Notes under the pieces: model-generated | The model's database searches: none | What the model was told of the DNA's origin: nothing | What the model saw: only the letters and a program-made list of their open reading frames with translations | Assembly (NCBI GenBank): GCA_018269075.1 | Contig: JAFDVJ010000008.1 | Span: 22,758-86,757, forward strand | Origin: Acidobacteriota bacterium | GTDB taxonomy: Bacteria > Acidobacteriota > Blastocatellia > Pyrinomonadales > Pyrinomonadaceae | Length of the DNA: 64,000 nt | Direction of reading: 5' to 3' | Part shown: positions 55,629-63,879 of the stretch, piece after piece | Layout: each line of letters starts with the position of its first letter | How positions within the stretch are numbered: the stretch's first letter is position 1 | Position numbers and translations under genes: made by a program

Positions 55629-56159
55629 TCACGATTCGTCCATCGCCCGCAAAAATGCCTCGATCACTGAATTTACCGCTGCGGCCGTCGCGGCGTCCGT
55701 AAAACGGCCTTCCGGCATCTTCGCCCGCGCGCCGGAGATCAGGAGCGCCGTGTCCTCGGAAATCCGCGCTTCGATCGTCTTCAAAACCAGAAACAGCGAC
55801 TCGTGCGTTTTTTCGCCGAGCGCGGAAGCCGTGATCAGCGCCGTCGGCCGGCCCGCGAAATCGCTCGTCCCGACCGTCCATTCGAGCGCGTTCTTGAGCG
55901 CCGCCGGGATGCTGAAAACATATTCCGGCGTGCAGACGAGCACGCCGTCCGCCGCCCGGATCGCGCGCCGGAGCGCGGCGACCTCGGCCGGCGGTTCCGC
56001 CGCCTGTTCGAGGTCGGGATTGAAATGCGGCAGCCGCGCGAGCCCGTCGTAAACCGTCACCTTCATCCGCCCGGCGAAGGTTTCGGCGATCGCCTCGATG
56101 ATCGCGAGGTTCGTCGAACGCGCCCGCAGGCTGCCCGCGAGGGCCAGCACGTTTTTCAT
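55629..56159 (-). CDS. NADPH-dependent FMN reductase-like protein
   Basis: This 176-residue flavodoxin-like protein has the phosphate-binding start LALAGSLRARSTNLAII (about 5-21), VLVCTPEYVFSIPAALKNALEW (about 77-98) and the flavin contact TALITASALG. These are typical of azoreductase/chromate-reductase-type enzymes that reduce quinones or azo dyes with NAD(P)H. The start GTTTTTCATA context gives ATG 56159. It is monocistronic. Confidence 0.88.
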   Translation of the reverse strand: MKNVLALAGSLRARSTNLAIIEAIAETFAGRMKVTVYDGLARLPHFNPDLEQAAEPPAEVAALRRAIRAADGVLVCTPEYVFSIPAALKNALEWTVGTSDFAGRPTALITASALGEKTHESLFLVLKTIEARISEDTALLISGARAKMPEGRFTDAATAAAVNSVIEAFLRAMDES

Positions 56160-56294
56160 ATCTTTTCACCCATTTTACGGCTTATGTAATCCGGCATACA
56201 AAACGATCGCCGAACTCTTACTAGAATACAAAGTTGAATTTCAATATACAAAAGCGAAAACGAGGTCGACCGACCGAAGTTTGCGGCTCTAAAG

Positions 56295-56513
56295 ATGAAT
56301 AATCAAAACGAAAAAAACGCCCCCGACCAGCCGGAAAACGAATTTCGATCGACCGGAGAAAAAGACTCCGCCGAGCCGCATATTCAGCCGAGCGAACCCG
56401 CCGAAAACGACTCGCCGCAGCCGACCGGCGATCCCGGACGGACGGCGGGCAAGGCCGAAGGCAGCCGCGAAACGGTCGAGGAAGACCTGAAGGAAAAAGG
56501 CTTAGACACTTAA
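56295..56513 (+). CDS. Small acidic disordered protein, 72 residues
   Basis: The frame MNNQNEKNAPDQPENEF to EEDLKEKGLDT is rich in E, D, P, S and N and lacks hydrophobic stretches, so it is probably intrinsically disordered. No domain was recognised. The next gene follows 170 bp downstream. Coding is plausible but not certain. Confidence 0.5.
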   Translation: MNNQNEKNAPDQPENEFRSTGEKDSAEPHIQPSEPAENDSPQPTGDPGRTAGKAEGSRETVEEDLKEKGLDT

Positions 56514-56683
56514 ACAAACCAGAAAATTCAACGATTTTTTTTGCTTTTGACCGGCGGTTAAGGTTTTGGCCCGCCGGTTAAATAATGCGGGCCGAACCGC
56601 GAATACGCGGCTTCGGCCGGTTCCGAAAGTTTTTCGGAACGAAAAAGCCAGGACCAAAAAAGAAGACAGGAGAAAATTTTCAA

Positions 56684-57061
56684 ATGAAAAAAACAATAAC
56701 TTTGACAACCCTTTTGGCGATCGGTCTGCTCGGCGCGAGCTGTTCGACCGACAGCAACACGAACGGCAATATGTCGCGCAACGGCAATATGACGTCGAAC
56801 AGCTCGATGTCGCCCAACAGCTCGACGACCAACGGCGGCTCGATGTCGCCCAACAGCTCGACGACCAACGGCGGCTCGATGTCGTCCAACGGCGGCTCGA
56901 TGTCGTCCAACACCGGCGGCGGCTCGATGAACAGCGGTTCGATGAACGGCAACAGCCGGATGACGAACAGCGGTTCGATGAACAGCCGGCCGTCGAACTC
57001 CGGAATGTCGAACGGCTCGCCGACCGGCCGCACCAACGGCTCGACGACCAACCGTCCGTAG
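56684..57061 (+). CDS. Ser/Asn/Gly-rich repetitive lipoprotein
   Basis: This 125-residue protein starts at ATG 56684 after ACAGGAG. The signal KKTITLTTLLAIGLLGASC ends in a lipobox (L-G-A-S-C, Cys20). The rest is low-complexity: a 12-residue unit SMSPNSSTTNGG is exactly duplicated (36 bp) and followed by shorter SMSSNGG, SMNSGSMNG repeats. It is probably anchored to a membrane as a flexible tether. A strong terminator follows 12 bp after the stop. The function is unknown. Confidence 0.85.
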   Translation: MKKTITLTTLLAIGLLGASCSTDSNTNGNMSRNGNMTSNSSMSPNSSTTNGGSMSPNSSTTNGGSMSSNGGSMSSNTGGGSMNSGSMNGNSRMTNSGSMNSRPSNSGMSNGSPTGRTNGSTTNRP

Positions 57062-57072
57062 TTTTATAAACC

Positions 57073-57108
57073 AAAAAGCGTGTTCGAACGACTTCGAACA
57101 CGCTTTTT
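57073..57108 (+). terminator. Rho-independent terminator
   Basis: AAAAAGCGTGTTCGA (57073-57087) pairs with TCGAACACGCTTTTT (57094-57108), a 15-bp perfect stem with a 6-nt loop followed by ATTAAT, after the lipoprotein gene. It can work on both strands. Confidence 0.9.
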
Positions 57109-57208
57109 ATTAATCCCAAATTTCAAAATCTTTCAAAAAAAACCAAACCTCCCACGTTTTCCCAAAACCTAAGCCCCCCGAAAAACCGACCCCCCCCCTG
57201 CAACAGAC

Positions 57209-57242
57209 CAATCCGAAATCCGAAATCCGAAATCCGAAATCA
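57209..57242. repeat. GATTTCG heptamer array (AATCCGA orientation)
   Basis: Four to five units end in AAATCA, where TCA (57240-57242) is the complement of the TGA stop of the FAD oxidoreductase. The gene is thus bracketed by inverted heptamer arrays here and at 58423. Confidence 0.85.
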
Positions 57243-58415
57243 GATGAATGCCGTTTCGTGAAGCAGTTCGCCTTTCGCGAATCGATCGAAGCTCAGACAC
57301 GAGACGTCGAGAAACGAAGCCCGCCCGTCGAGGATGATCTCCGCGAGCGCGCGGCCCGTCGCCGGCGAGTGCATCACGCCGTGGCCGGAAAAACCGTTCG
57401 CGAAATAAAGGCCGCCGAGCGCGCAGCCGCCCAGGATCGCGTGATGATCGGGCGTGTTTTCGTAAAGCCCGGCGCGGCATTTTTCGCGGACGACCTCGGT
57501 TTCATAGAGAAACGGCGACCGATGGCGCGCCTTTTCGTAGACCTTTTCGATAAACGCCTCGTCGAAATCGACGTTGAACGACGGCCGTTCGGCCGGATCG
57601 GGATAGGCGAACAGCACTTCGGTGTTGTCGGCGTTGGCCGCCGGGTCGAAAAAGTCGCGCGCCGGCCGGAAATGAAAGCCGCTCCCGATGTCGATCACCA
57701 TCGGCAGATTTTCGGGCAGCGTTTTTTTGCTTTTCGCCCAGACGATCTGGCGGCGCTGCGGCGTGACCGGCAGATCGATCCCGACCGTCCGCGCGAGCTC
57801 GTGCGCCCACGCGCCGGTCGCGAGGACGATGTTTTCACACTCGATCCGGCCCTTGTTCGTCTCGATGCCGGTCACCCGGCCGTTCGCCGTTTCGATGAAC
57901 AGACCGATCGTTTCGTAGCGAATCTCCGCGCCGCGCGCCCGCGCGCCGGACGAAAAACCGCGCATCACCGCGAGCGGGTCGATAAAACCGTCGCGCGCGC
58001 CGAAGCTCCCGCCGGTGATGTCGGAACATTCGAGAATCGGGCAGATCTCGGCGATCGTCTGCGGATCGACGAGCGCGACTTCGCGGACGCCGCGCGATTT
58101 CTGAAACTCGACGTTGCGCTTCAGATAATCGAGCTGCGCGTCGTCGGTCGCGAAAAACAGATAACCGCGCGGTTCGTAGCGGCAGTCGAAATCGCATTCA
58201 TCGAAAAACCCGAGCGAATAGAGCGACAGATCGATGTTGATCGCCGTTTCGAACTGCGCGCGGACGCCGCCTGTCGCACGGCCGGTCGAACCGTATCCCG
58301 GCCCGCGCGCGCGATCGATCACGAGCACGTCCTTCGCGCCGCGCTCGGTCAGATGATAAGCGATGCTCGCGCCGACGACCCCCGCGCCGACGATGACGGT
58401 TTCAGCTTTTACCAT
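57240..58415 (-). CDS. FAD-dependent oxidoreductase (DadA/glycine-sarcosine oxidase family)
   Basis: This 391-residue protein begins with the dinucleotide motif VIVGAGVVGASIAYHL (6-21). RATGGVRAQF binds FAD and WAHELARTVGIDLPVTPQRRQI is typical of the DAO family, as are GYYENTPDHHAILGG-type and FANGFSGHGVMHSPATGRALAE segments at the C-terminus. It would oxidise an amino acid or N-methyl amine. The substrate is not predictable. It has no neighbouring partner genes. Confidence 0.92.
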   Translation of the reverse strand: MVKAETVIVGAGVVGASIAYHLTERGAKDVLVIDRARGPGYGSTGRATGGVRAQFETAINIDLSLYSLGFFDECDFDCRYEPRGYLFFATDDAQLDYLKRNVEFQKSRGVREVALVDPQTIAEICPILECSDITGGSFGARDGFIDPLAVMRGFSSGARARGAEIRYETIGLFIETANGRVTGIETNKGRIECENIVLATGAWAHELARTVGIDLPVTPQRRQIVWAKSKKTLPENLPMVIDIGSGFHFRPARDFFDPAANADNTEVLFAYPDPAERPSFNVDFDEAFIEKVYEKARHRSPFLYETEVVREKCRAGLYENTPDHHAILGGCALGGLYFANGFSGHGVMHSPATGRALAEIILDGRASFLDVSCLSFDRFAKGELLHETAFI

Positions 58416-58422
58416 ATCAATG

Positions 58423-58566
58423 TGATTTCGGATTTCGGATTTCGGATTTCGGATTTGTCTGAGTTCGAATGTCTCGGTTTCAACGATCGATTCCGAAATG
58501 AAACCAATCCGAAATCCGAAATCCGAAATCCGAAATCGACATAATCCGAAATCCGAAATCCGAAAT
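58423..58566. repeat. Inverted GATTTCG heptamer arrays
   Basis: GATTTCG units (58423-58457) face AATCCGA units in two blocks (58498-58536 and 58542-58566). The last unit touches the TGA (58566-58568) of the deacetylase gene. The spacer shows related TTTCAACGATCGATTCCGA sequence to that at 60765. Confidence 0.85.
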
Positions 58567-59516
58567 CATTCCTCGCTGACTCCGGCGGCTTTGAGCACGA
58601 AGTCGGGCGTTTTCGGCTCGTCCGGCAGGAGAAACTCCCTGCCCCGGTCGAGCGCCCAGCGGTGGAGCCACGAGATGCCGCTGCGTTTGACGAAATTGTC
58701 GGGCAGCCGGTAGGCCTCGTCGCGGAGCGCGTCGTCGAGCGAAACGAATTTGTAATTCCGTTTTTCGAGCATCCGCGCGAGCTTGCCGAAATAATCCGAG
58801 TTGATGAAATTCGCGTGGATCAGCAGGATCTGGTCGATCTCGCGGCCGAAAATTCTGACCGACTGGCGTTCCCAGTAATCCATTTTCGCCTCCATATACG
58901 GGACATAGGCCGCGCCGATCTGTTTCATCAGCTTTTTGTCGCCGCGGTCGAAGGCGTTGTCGTAGGCGCGCGCGAAGATCCAGTCGGAATTGTCGATCGT
59001 CACCGGCGCGATCCGGTAGCCGTGCGCGTCGAGAAATTTCCCGAGCGCGGTTTTCGTGTCCATCGTCAGCCCCGTCCACAAATACGGGTGGCGAAAAAAC
59101 CGCTCCTGCATTCCGCGCGCCGCGAGCAGCTCTTTCGTGATGATCTCGCCTTTCAAAATGTCGGCCTCATATTTTTCGAGCGGATTATCGTGCAGACTGA
59201 GATGCGAAAACGTGTGATTGCCGAGCTCGAGCCCGGCGTCGAGCCACGCGCGCAGGAGATCGACCTGCGCCTCGTCGCGTTTGTCGTCCGTGTAGAGCTT
59301 TCCCTCGTTGACGAACCCGATCGCCGGAACCTTCGCCCGTTTGATGTGCGCGAGCAGCCGGCGCGTGATCGCCTGCCGGTTTTTTATGTCTTTCCGCGTC
59401 GAAACGACCGGCAGATCGTCGATCGTGACGGCGATCCGCCGCTCGGTCTTCTGGCCGAACGCGGAAAACGCGGCCGGCAGGATCATCAAAACGAGCGTCA
59501 AAACAAAAAACTTCAT
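58566..59516 (-). CDS. Exported polysaccharide deacetylase family protein
   Basis: This 316-residue protein starts at ATG 59516, which begins a signal peptide (FVLTLVLMILPAAFSAFG); a longer frame upstream is not supported. The NodB-type domain has TIDDLP (31-36), where the Asp pair is motif 1, and NHTFSHLSL (100-108), where both His residues bind metal. FRHPYLW is motif 3. Such enzymes remove N- or O-acetyl groups from cell wall or capsular sugars. It could act on the acylated glycan of this locus, though it is far away. Confidence 0.92.
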   Translation of the reverse strand: MKFFVLTLVLMILPAAFSAFGQKTERRIAVTIDDLPVVSTRKDIKNRQAITRRLLAHIKRAKVPAIGFVNEGKLYTDDKRDEAQVDLLRAWLDAGLELGNHTFSHLSLHDNPLEKYEADILKGEIITKELLAARGMQERFFRHPYLWTGLTMDTKTALGKFLDAHGYRIAPVTIDNSDWIFARAYDNAFDRGDKKLMKQIGAAYVPYMEAKMDYWERQSVRIFGREIDQILLIHANFINSDYFGKLARMLEKRNYKFVSLDDALRDEAYRLPDNFVKRSGISWLHRWALDRGREFLLPDEPKTPDFVLKAAGVSEE

Positions 59517-59544
59517 AATTTCATTCAATCCGCGCCGTCCGGGA

Positions 59545-59961
59545 TTATTTGGCGAAAACCTGCGAAAAATCGGCGAAGGCCTTGAATTCGAGCGCATTGC
59601 CCGACGGGTCGAGGAAAAACATCGTCGCCTGTTCGCCCGTCTCGCCCTTAAAACGGATCTTCGGCTCGATGACGAACGAAACGCCCTTGTTTTTCAGCCG
59701 CTCGGCGAGCGCCTCGAATTCGTCCATCGGCAGCACGATCCCGAAATGCGGGACCGGCACGTGATCGGCGTCGACCTCGTTTTTATGGACGACGTTCTCC
59801 GCGCCGGGCGCGAGATGGGCGACGATCTGATGGCCGAAAAGATTGAAATCGACCCACGAATCGGAGCTGCGGCCTTCCTCGCAGCCGAGAATCCCGCCGT
59901 AAAACCGGCGCGACTCTTCGAGATTTTTTACAGGAAAAGCCAGGTGAAACAGATTTTTCAT
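59545..59961 (-). CDS. VOC-superfamily protein (glyoxalase/dioxygenase-like)
   Basis: This 138-residue protein has two beta-alpha-beta-beta-beta modules: [24 protein letters not shown] (4-27) and [20 protein letters not shown], ending in [17 protein letters not shown]. Metal ligands would be H7, H73 or H-region, and the Glu in ALEFK. Related proteins are dioxygenases or lactoylglutathione lyase-like. It lies 28 bp upstream of the deacetylase on the same strand. Confidence 0.88.
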   Translation of the reverse strand: MKNLFHLAFPVKNLEESRRFYGGILGCEEGRSSDSWVDFNLFGHQIVAHLAPGAENVVHKNEVDADHVPVPHFGIVLPMDEFEALAERLKNKGVSFVIEPKIRFKGETGEQATMFFLDPSGNALEFKAFADFSQVFAK

Positions 59962-59975
59962 AATTTTATTGTTCG

Positions 59976-60149
59976 TGACAAAACTTACCCGAAAATGATC
60001 CGTCAGAACGGCGAACGTTTTTTTAATTATCCACCAAAAACACTAAAAACACTAAAATCCGTTAAATCATTTCGTGTTTTTAGTGCTTTTTCGTGGATTC
60101 AAAAAGCGGTCGCCGGCAAGGAACCGTTCTTTTTCCAATCGGTTTCTCA
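59976..60149. mobile_element. MITE-like element, CACTAAAAA family (copy 2)
   Basis: The left end TGACAAAACTTACCCGAAAA and right end TTCCAATCGGTTTCTCA resemble, with mismatches, the ends of copy 1. The palindromic core of CACCAAAAACACTAAAAAC units spans about 60031-60102. Confidence 0.65.
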
Positions 60150-60183
60150 CATACCGTAATTTCAGTATCGGCGAACTTCGGAA

Positions 60184-60236
60184 TAGCTGATAGCTGAAAG
60201 CTGATAACTGATAACCGGCTTTCAGCTGTTCCGGAT
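60184..60236. repeat. AGCTGATAGCTGAAAGCTGATAAC array
   Basis: About four 8-9 bp units (AGCTGATA variants) with an inverted TTTCAGCTG after them. It lies beside the first DinB gene stop. Confidence 0.65.
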
Positions 60237-60250
60237 TTTCTTTTATATGC

Positions 60251-60706
60251 TCAAACCGCTTTCGCCAATTGCCGGATCGCGCCGAAATGATAGGCCGTGT
60301 GGGCGAGCATTCCCATCGCCATTCCGACGTGATCTTCCGACCATTCGTCGGTTTCCGCGAAACAGCGGAGCACGTTTTCGTAGGATTTGCGGACGCCTTC
60401 GCGGAGCGCCGTCCATTCCGTTTCCGAAACGTCCTCGATCAGCCAGCTGTCGTCCCAGTTGACCTTTTCCGTGCGCCCGTGGATGAATTCGCACAGACGG
60501 TCGAGATAAAATTTCGCGTGTTCGGTCTGCGCGGCGATCGAAGTCCCGTTGATGTCGTGCGAAACCTGCTCGGCCGTCAGCGAATCGAGCGTCGCCAGCA
60601 CGCCGATCCCGCGGTCGAGATACGCGCTGCCCTGACCTTCGGGCGAGCCCTCGAAAGTTTCGTGAAAAAGATACGCGAGCGATTTTACAAAATAAGTCGT
60701 TTCCAT
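60251..60706 (-). CDS. DinB-like protein (paralogue 1)
   Basis: This 151-residue protein has SIAAQTEHAKFYLDRLCEFIHG (about 56-77) and MGMLAHTAYHFGAIRQLAK at the C-terminus, giving the three-His metal site of the DinB fold. About 35% of residues look shared with the next gene, so the pair arose by duplication; this was judged by eye. A heptamer hairpin separates them. The function is unknown, and family members bind metal and some transfer thiols. Confidence 0.85.
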   Translation of the reverse strand: METTYFVKSLAYLFHETFEGSPEGQGSAYLDRGIGVLATLDSLTAEQVSHDINGTSIAAQTEHAKFYLDRLCEFIHGRTEKVNWDDSWLIEDVSETEWTALREGVRKSYENVLRCFAETDEWSEDHVGMAMGMLAHTAYHFGAIRQLAKAV

Positions 60707-60711
60707 AATTC

Positions 60712-60834
60712 GATTTCGGATTTCGGATTTCGGATTTCGGATTTGTCTGAATTCGAAGGTTTCGGCTTCGACGATCGTTTCCGACTCGAAACCGATCCGA
60801 AATCCGAAATCCGAAATCCGAAATCCAACATCAG
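60712..60834. repeat. Inverted GATTTCG heptamer arrays
   Basis: GATTTCG units (60712-60743) face AATCCGA units (60797-60830) across a 53-nt spacer that resembles the spacer at 58458-58497. The second array ends next to the TGA (60831-60833) of the second DinB gene. Confidence 0.85.
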
Positions 60835-61295
60835 ATATTTTTCAATAGTTGGCGGATCGCGCTCAGATGATAGGCGGTGTGCGCCAGGATGCCGAGCGCG
60901 CCGGAGATTTTAAAATCGTTCCAGGTTTCGACCTCGTTAAAAACATCCGTCACTTTCTGATAGGCCTTCTGAAGCTGACCGCGGAGCGCCGTCCATTCGG
61001 CGTCGGTGACGGTTTTCGTCTTCCAGCTTTCCTGCCAGTCGGCCATCTTGAAGTTTTCGTTCATATAATTGGTCAAAAACTCGAGATAAAACCGGACGTG
61101 CTCGCAGTGCGCGGCGATCGTCGCGCCGTTGACCGCGCGCGACGCTTTGGCGGCGTCGATGCCGCCGATCGTGTCGAAAAAACCCGTGCCCTGATCAAGA
61201 TAGAGCGTCCCGAAAGCGGTGTTTTTGCTCTCGAACGTCTCGGTCAGCAGCGCAAAGAGCGAGCTCGTAAAATCGTCCTGTTTGATGGTCTTCAT
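60831..61295 (-). CDS. DinB-like protein (paralogue 2)
   Basis: This 154-residue protein starts at ATG 61295, since the longer frame upstream covers a GATGACG repeat. It matches paralogue 1 along its length: TIAAHCEHVRFYLEFLTNYM and GALGILAHTAYHLSAIRQLL, with the same His ligands. Position and orientation suggest a tandem duplication later separated by a heptamer hairpin. Confidence 0.85.
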   Translation of the reverse strand: MKTIKQDDFTSSLFALLTETFESKNTAFGTLYLDQGTGFFDTIGGIDAAKASRAVNGATIAAHCEHVRFYLEFLTNYMNENFKMADWQESWKTKTVTDAEWTALRGQLQKAYQKVTDVFNEVETWNDFKISGALGILAHTAYHLSAIRQLLKNI

Positions 61296-61357
61296 ATTTT
61301 CAATGTTTCGGGAAGAAATTTTCGAAATCATCGTCTCCGACAAAACAATCCCCAAAG

Positions 61358-61436
61358 GCGATAGATGACGGATGACGGATGACCGATCGAAAGCCGCCGA
61401 ATCTATCATCTCTGATCTATCATCTTTCATCTATTC
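61358..61436. repeat. GATGACGGATGACGG periodic hairpin
   Basis: GATAGATGACGGATGACGG units (about 61358-61383) face ATCATCTNTGATCTATCATC units (about 61400-61436). A GCGCAAAG-family sequence (about 61489-61530) follows, directly before the methyltransferase start at 61535. Confidence 0.75.
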
Positions 61437-61534
61437 CGAAGTTTGGTTTCCGTCTCGTCTCAAACCGCGAAATCGCCAATTAAACTCTTTCGCGCCTTAG
61501 CGTCTTTGCCGCTTTGCGTTAAAATACTCGTTCT

Positions 61535-62707
61535 ATGTCAATCGAAAACGTCGAAAAATTCATCGCCGAATTCGCGCGCTCGCTCGCCGAAGAGACTTTC
61601 GTCAAGATGACGCTCGGCAACTACAAGGGCGCCGACGAGCATCTGCAGAAATTGCTGCTTCGAATGGTCGAAACGCGCAAGGGGCTGCGGCTGTTCTTCC
61701 TCTATCGTTATGATACACGCGATACGGCGAAAAATCACGATTTCGACGAATCCGTCAAGATTCTGCGCGGCATTTTGGGGAAGGATTTTTTCAGCGGTCA
61801 TCTTTTTACGACCGAAAACGACTTTCAGCTCGACATCGGCCGCAAGGGAAAATCGCGTCTCAACACCGCCAAACCGACTTTCAAGACGAAACCGAAGCTC
61901 GAACACGACCGCGAAAAACGCCGCTTCGTCAACGCCGACAGCTTTTATCTGCGAGCGCTCGGCATCACGACCGACCGCGGCGAGATCCGCGACAAACAGC
62001 AGGACAAATGGAAACAGATCAACAAGTTCGTCGAAACGCTCGCGAGCCTCTTCGATAAATCGCCGCTCAAGGACCGGACGGTGCTCAACATCGTCGATAT
62101 GGGCTCGGGGAAAGGCTATCTGACGTTCGCGACCTACGATTATTTCAGGAACATTCGCGGCCTCGACGTCAAAGTGACCGGCGTCGACACGAAAAGCGAA
62201 TTGGTCGGCATCTGCAGCGACATCGCGCGCGCGTCCGAATTCGAAAATCTGCGGTTCGTCAACGGCTGGATCGGCGATTACGAATTAAAGGACGTCGACA
62301 TCCTGATCGCGCTTCACGCCTGCAACACCGCGACCGACGACGCGATCTTCAAGGGAATCAAAGCGGAAGCCGATCTGATCGTCGTCGCGCCGTGCTGTCA
62401 TCAGGAAATCCGCCCGCAGATCACGCCGCCCGAAATGCTCAAAAACGTCCTCAAACACGGCGTGATGCTCGAACGCGAAGCCGAATCGATCACCGACGGC
62501 CTGCGCGCGATCCTTCTCGAAAAAAGCGGCTATCAGACCAAGCTCTTCGAGTTCGTCTCGACCGAGCACACGCCGAAAAACAATATGATCGTCGGCACCC
62601 GGCAGAAGAAAAAGCCCGACCCCGCGAAATTCGACGCCGAAATCGACGCGATCAAGCAGTTTTACGGGATCAGGGAACAACGACTGGAAACATTATTAAA
62701 TCCTTAA
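61535..62707 (+). CDS. Class I methyltransferase with PCCHQE motif (METTL25/GSTCD-like)
   Basis: This 390-residue protein has an N-terminal helical domain (1-150) of unknown role and a methyltransferase core with motif I at about 187-199 (IVDMGSGKGYLTF). DILIALHACNTATDDA and APCCHQEIRPQI follow; the PCCHQE motif is characteristic of METTL25-, GSTCD- and bacterial Methyltransf_32-like proteins that probably modify RNA or protein. The substrate is unknown. A GCGCAAAG repeat supplies its leader. Confidence 0.88.
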   Translation: MSIENVEKFIAEFARSLAEETFVKMTLGNYKGADEHLQKLLLRMVETRKGLRLFFLYRYDTRDTAKNHDFDESVKILRGILGKDFFSGHLFTTENDFQLDIGRKGKSRLNTAKPTFKTKPKLEHDREKRRFVNADSFYLRALGITTDRGEIRDKQQDKWKQINKFVETLASLFDKSPLKDRTVLNIVDMGSGKGYLTFATYDYFRNIRGLDVKVTGVDTKSELVGICSDIARASEFENLRFVNGWIGDYELKDVDILIALHACNTATDDAIFKGIKAEADLIVVAPCCHQEIRPQITPPEMLKNVLKHGVMLEREAESITDGLRAILLEKSGYQTKLFEFVSTEHTPKNNMIVGTRQKKKPDPAKFDAEIDAIKQFYGIREQRLETLLNP

Positions 62708-62743
62708 ACTTATCATTTTAAGTAAGTTGTTGAATTTAAATTG

Positions 62744-63772
62744 ATGAGATACAACCCAACTGAAAGATTAGGCATTATTGAAACTGACAAAATCTTTACT
62801 AAAGAGTTCGAGTGGATATTTAGAGAACTTACAGTAATTGATGTTGGAATTGATGCCTTAATTGAAGAATCTGTAAATGGAAACCCGACAGGTAAACTTC
62901 TAGCCGCACAAATCAAAACCGGTCTTGGAAATTTCTTTATTAATGAAAAACATCTGGTGCTTTACGTCACCCAAATCCACTACAATTACTGGTTAAATTT
63001 CGATTTACCGGTGATTCTTTTAGCCTATATTCCGGAAGATGAGAATGTCTATTGGCAATTAATCAGTAAAGAGAATTTGGTAAAGACGAAGAAGCAATGG
63101 AAATTAGAAATTCCTAAAAGTAAGGTGCTTGGGAAAAATTCGAAAGATGAATTACTTTCTATACTTTACGGACAATCACAAAATAGTTTTTTATCGCGAT
63201 ATAATGAAGGTAAAATATCTGAAACTGAATTGCTTGCCATTGCCGCAGATTCTAAGTTTCTTAAAGATACAAAAGATTCTTTAGAAAGGCTTTTTGAAAT
63301 CGGCACAAAATTTATAGAAGGACAAGATAAATTCAACAAAAGCTTAAATTATTTTTCAATTAATGGTTTTTCCAAAACGCATCCGCAACTAAAACAATGC
63401 ATTAAACAATTTTCCAAAGTTCTTAACTTAACTGCTGAGTCATTTAATGAAGAAATAGGTCATTTTTCTGAGTCATTCGCAAAAGGATTTAATTCTTTTG
63501 AGAAATTGGCGTTGATTGATTTCCAAATTACTGATGATTATACAAATCTGCAAACCAATTCGGAAAGATTGGTAAATTTTATTAGTAAAATTAACCCGGC
63601 AATAGAAGAAATGAAAAATTTTAGAAATACAATATCATCCTTTCATCATCCTCTATTAAAAGAGGCTAAGAAAAATCTTATTGAAACACTAAATATTATG
63701 ATTTTAGAATTTAAGACCGCAAAAGAAATGAGTTCAAATTTTAACAATACATTAAACGAAATTCTCAATTAA
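62744..63772 (+). CDS. AT-rich DUF4365-domain protein
   Basis: This 342-residue protein starts at ATG 62744, or one codon earlier at TTG. The N-terminal domain (about 1-155) matches DUF4365: ERLGIIETDKIFTKEF, then VGIDALIEES and LLAAQIKTG with LVLYVTQ, a nuclease-like (D, E-x-K/Q-x-K) arrangement. The C-terminal half is helical with coiled-coil character and no recognised domain. GC content is far below that of the flanking genes, so recent transfer is likely. DUF4365 proteins occur in defence islands, but no partner genes are visible. Confidence 0.82.
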   Translation: MRYNPTERLGIIETDKIFTKEFEWIFRELTVIDVGIDALIEESVNGNPTGKLLAAQIKTGLGNFFINEKHLVLYVTQIHYNYWLNFDLPVILLAYIPEDENVYWQLISKENLVKTKKQWKLEIPKSKVLGKNSKDELLSILYGQSQNSFLSRYNEGKISETELLAIAADSKFLKDTKDSLERLFEIGTKFIEGQDKFNKSLNYFSINGFSKTHPQLKQCIKQFSKVLNLTAESFNEEIGHFSESFAKGFNSFEKLALIDFQITDDYTNLQTNSERLVNFISKINPAIEEMKNFRNTISSFHHPLLKEAKKNLIETLNIMILEFKTAKEMSSNFNNTLNEILN

Positions 63773-63879
63773 CTCTTTATAATCTCACCTTACGCGCTAA
63801 TTGATTTTTCCGGGTTTCCTGCCGGACCGCCATTTGTTTACCAAAACCTGAAAGCAGCGGCGGTTTTAATAGGACGCTG

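Noticed and set aside
56566..57069. Frame rich in DDQRRLDVAQ repeats overlapping the lipoprotein gene
   Set aside because: It is the shifted frame of the Ser/Asn repeat; the lipoprotein frame has a signal peptide, lipobox and ribosome binding site.
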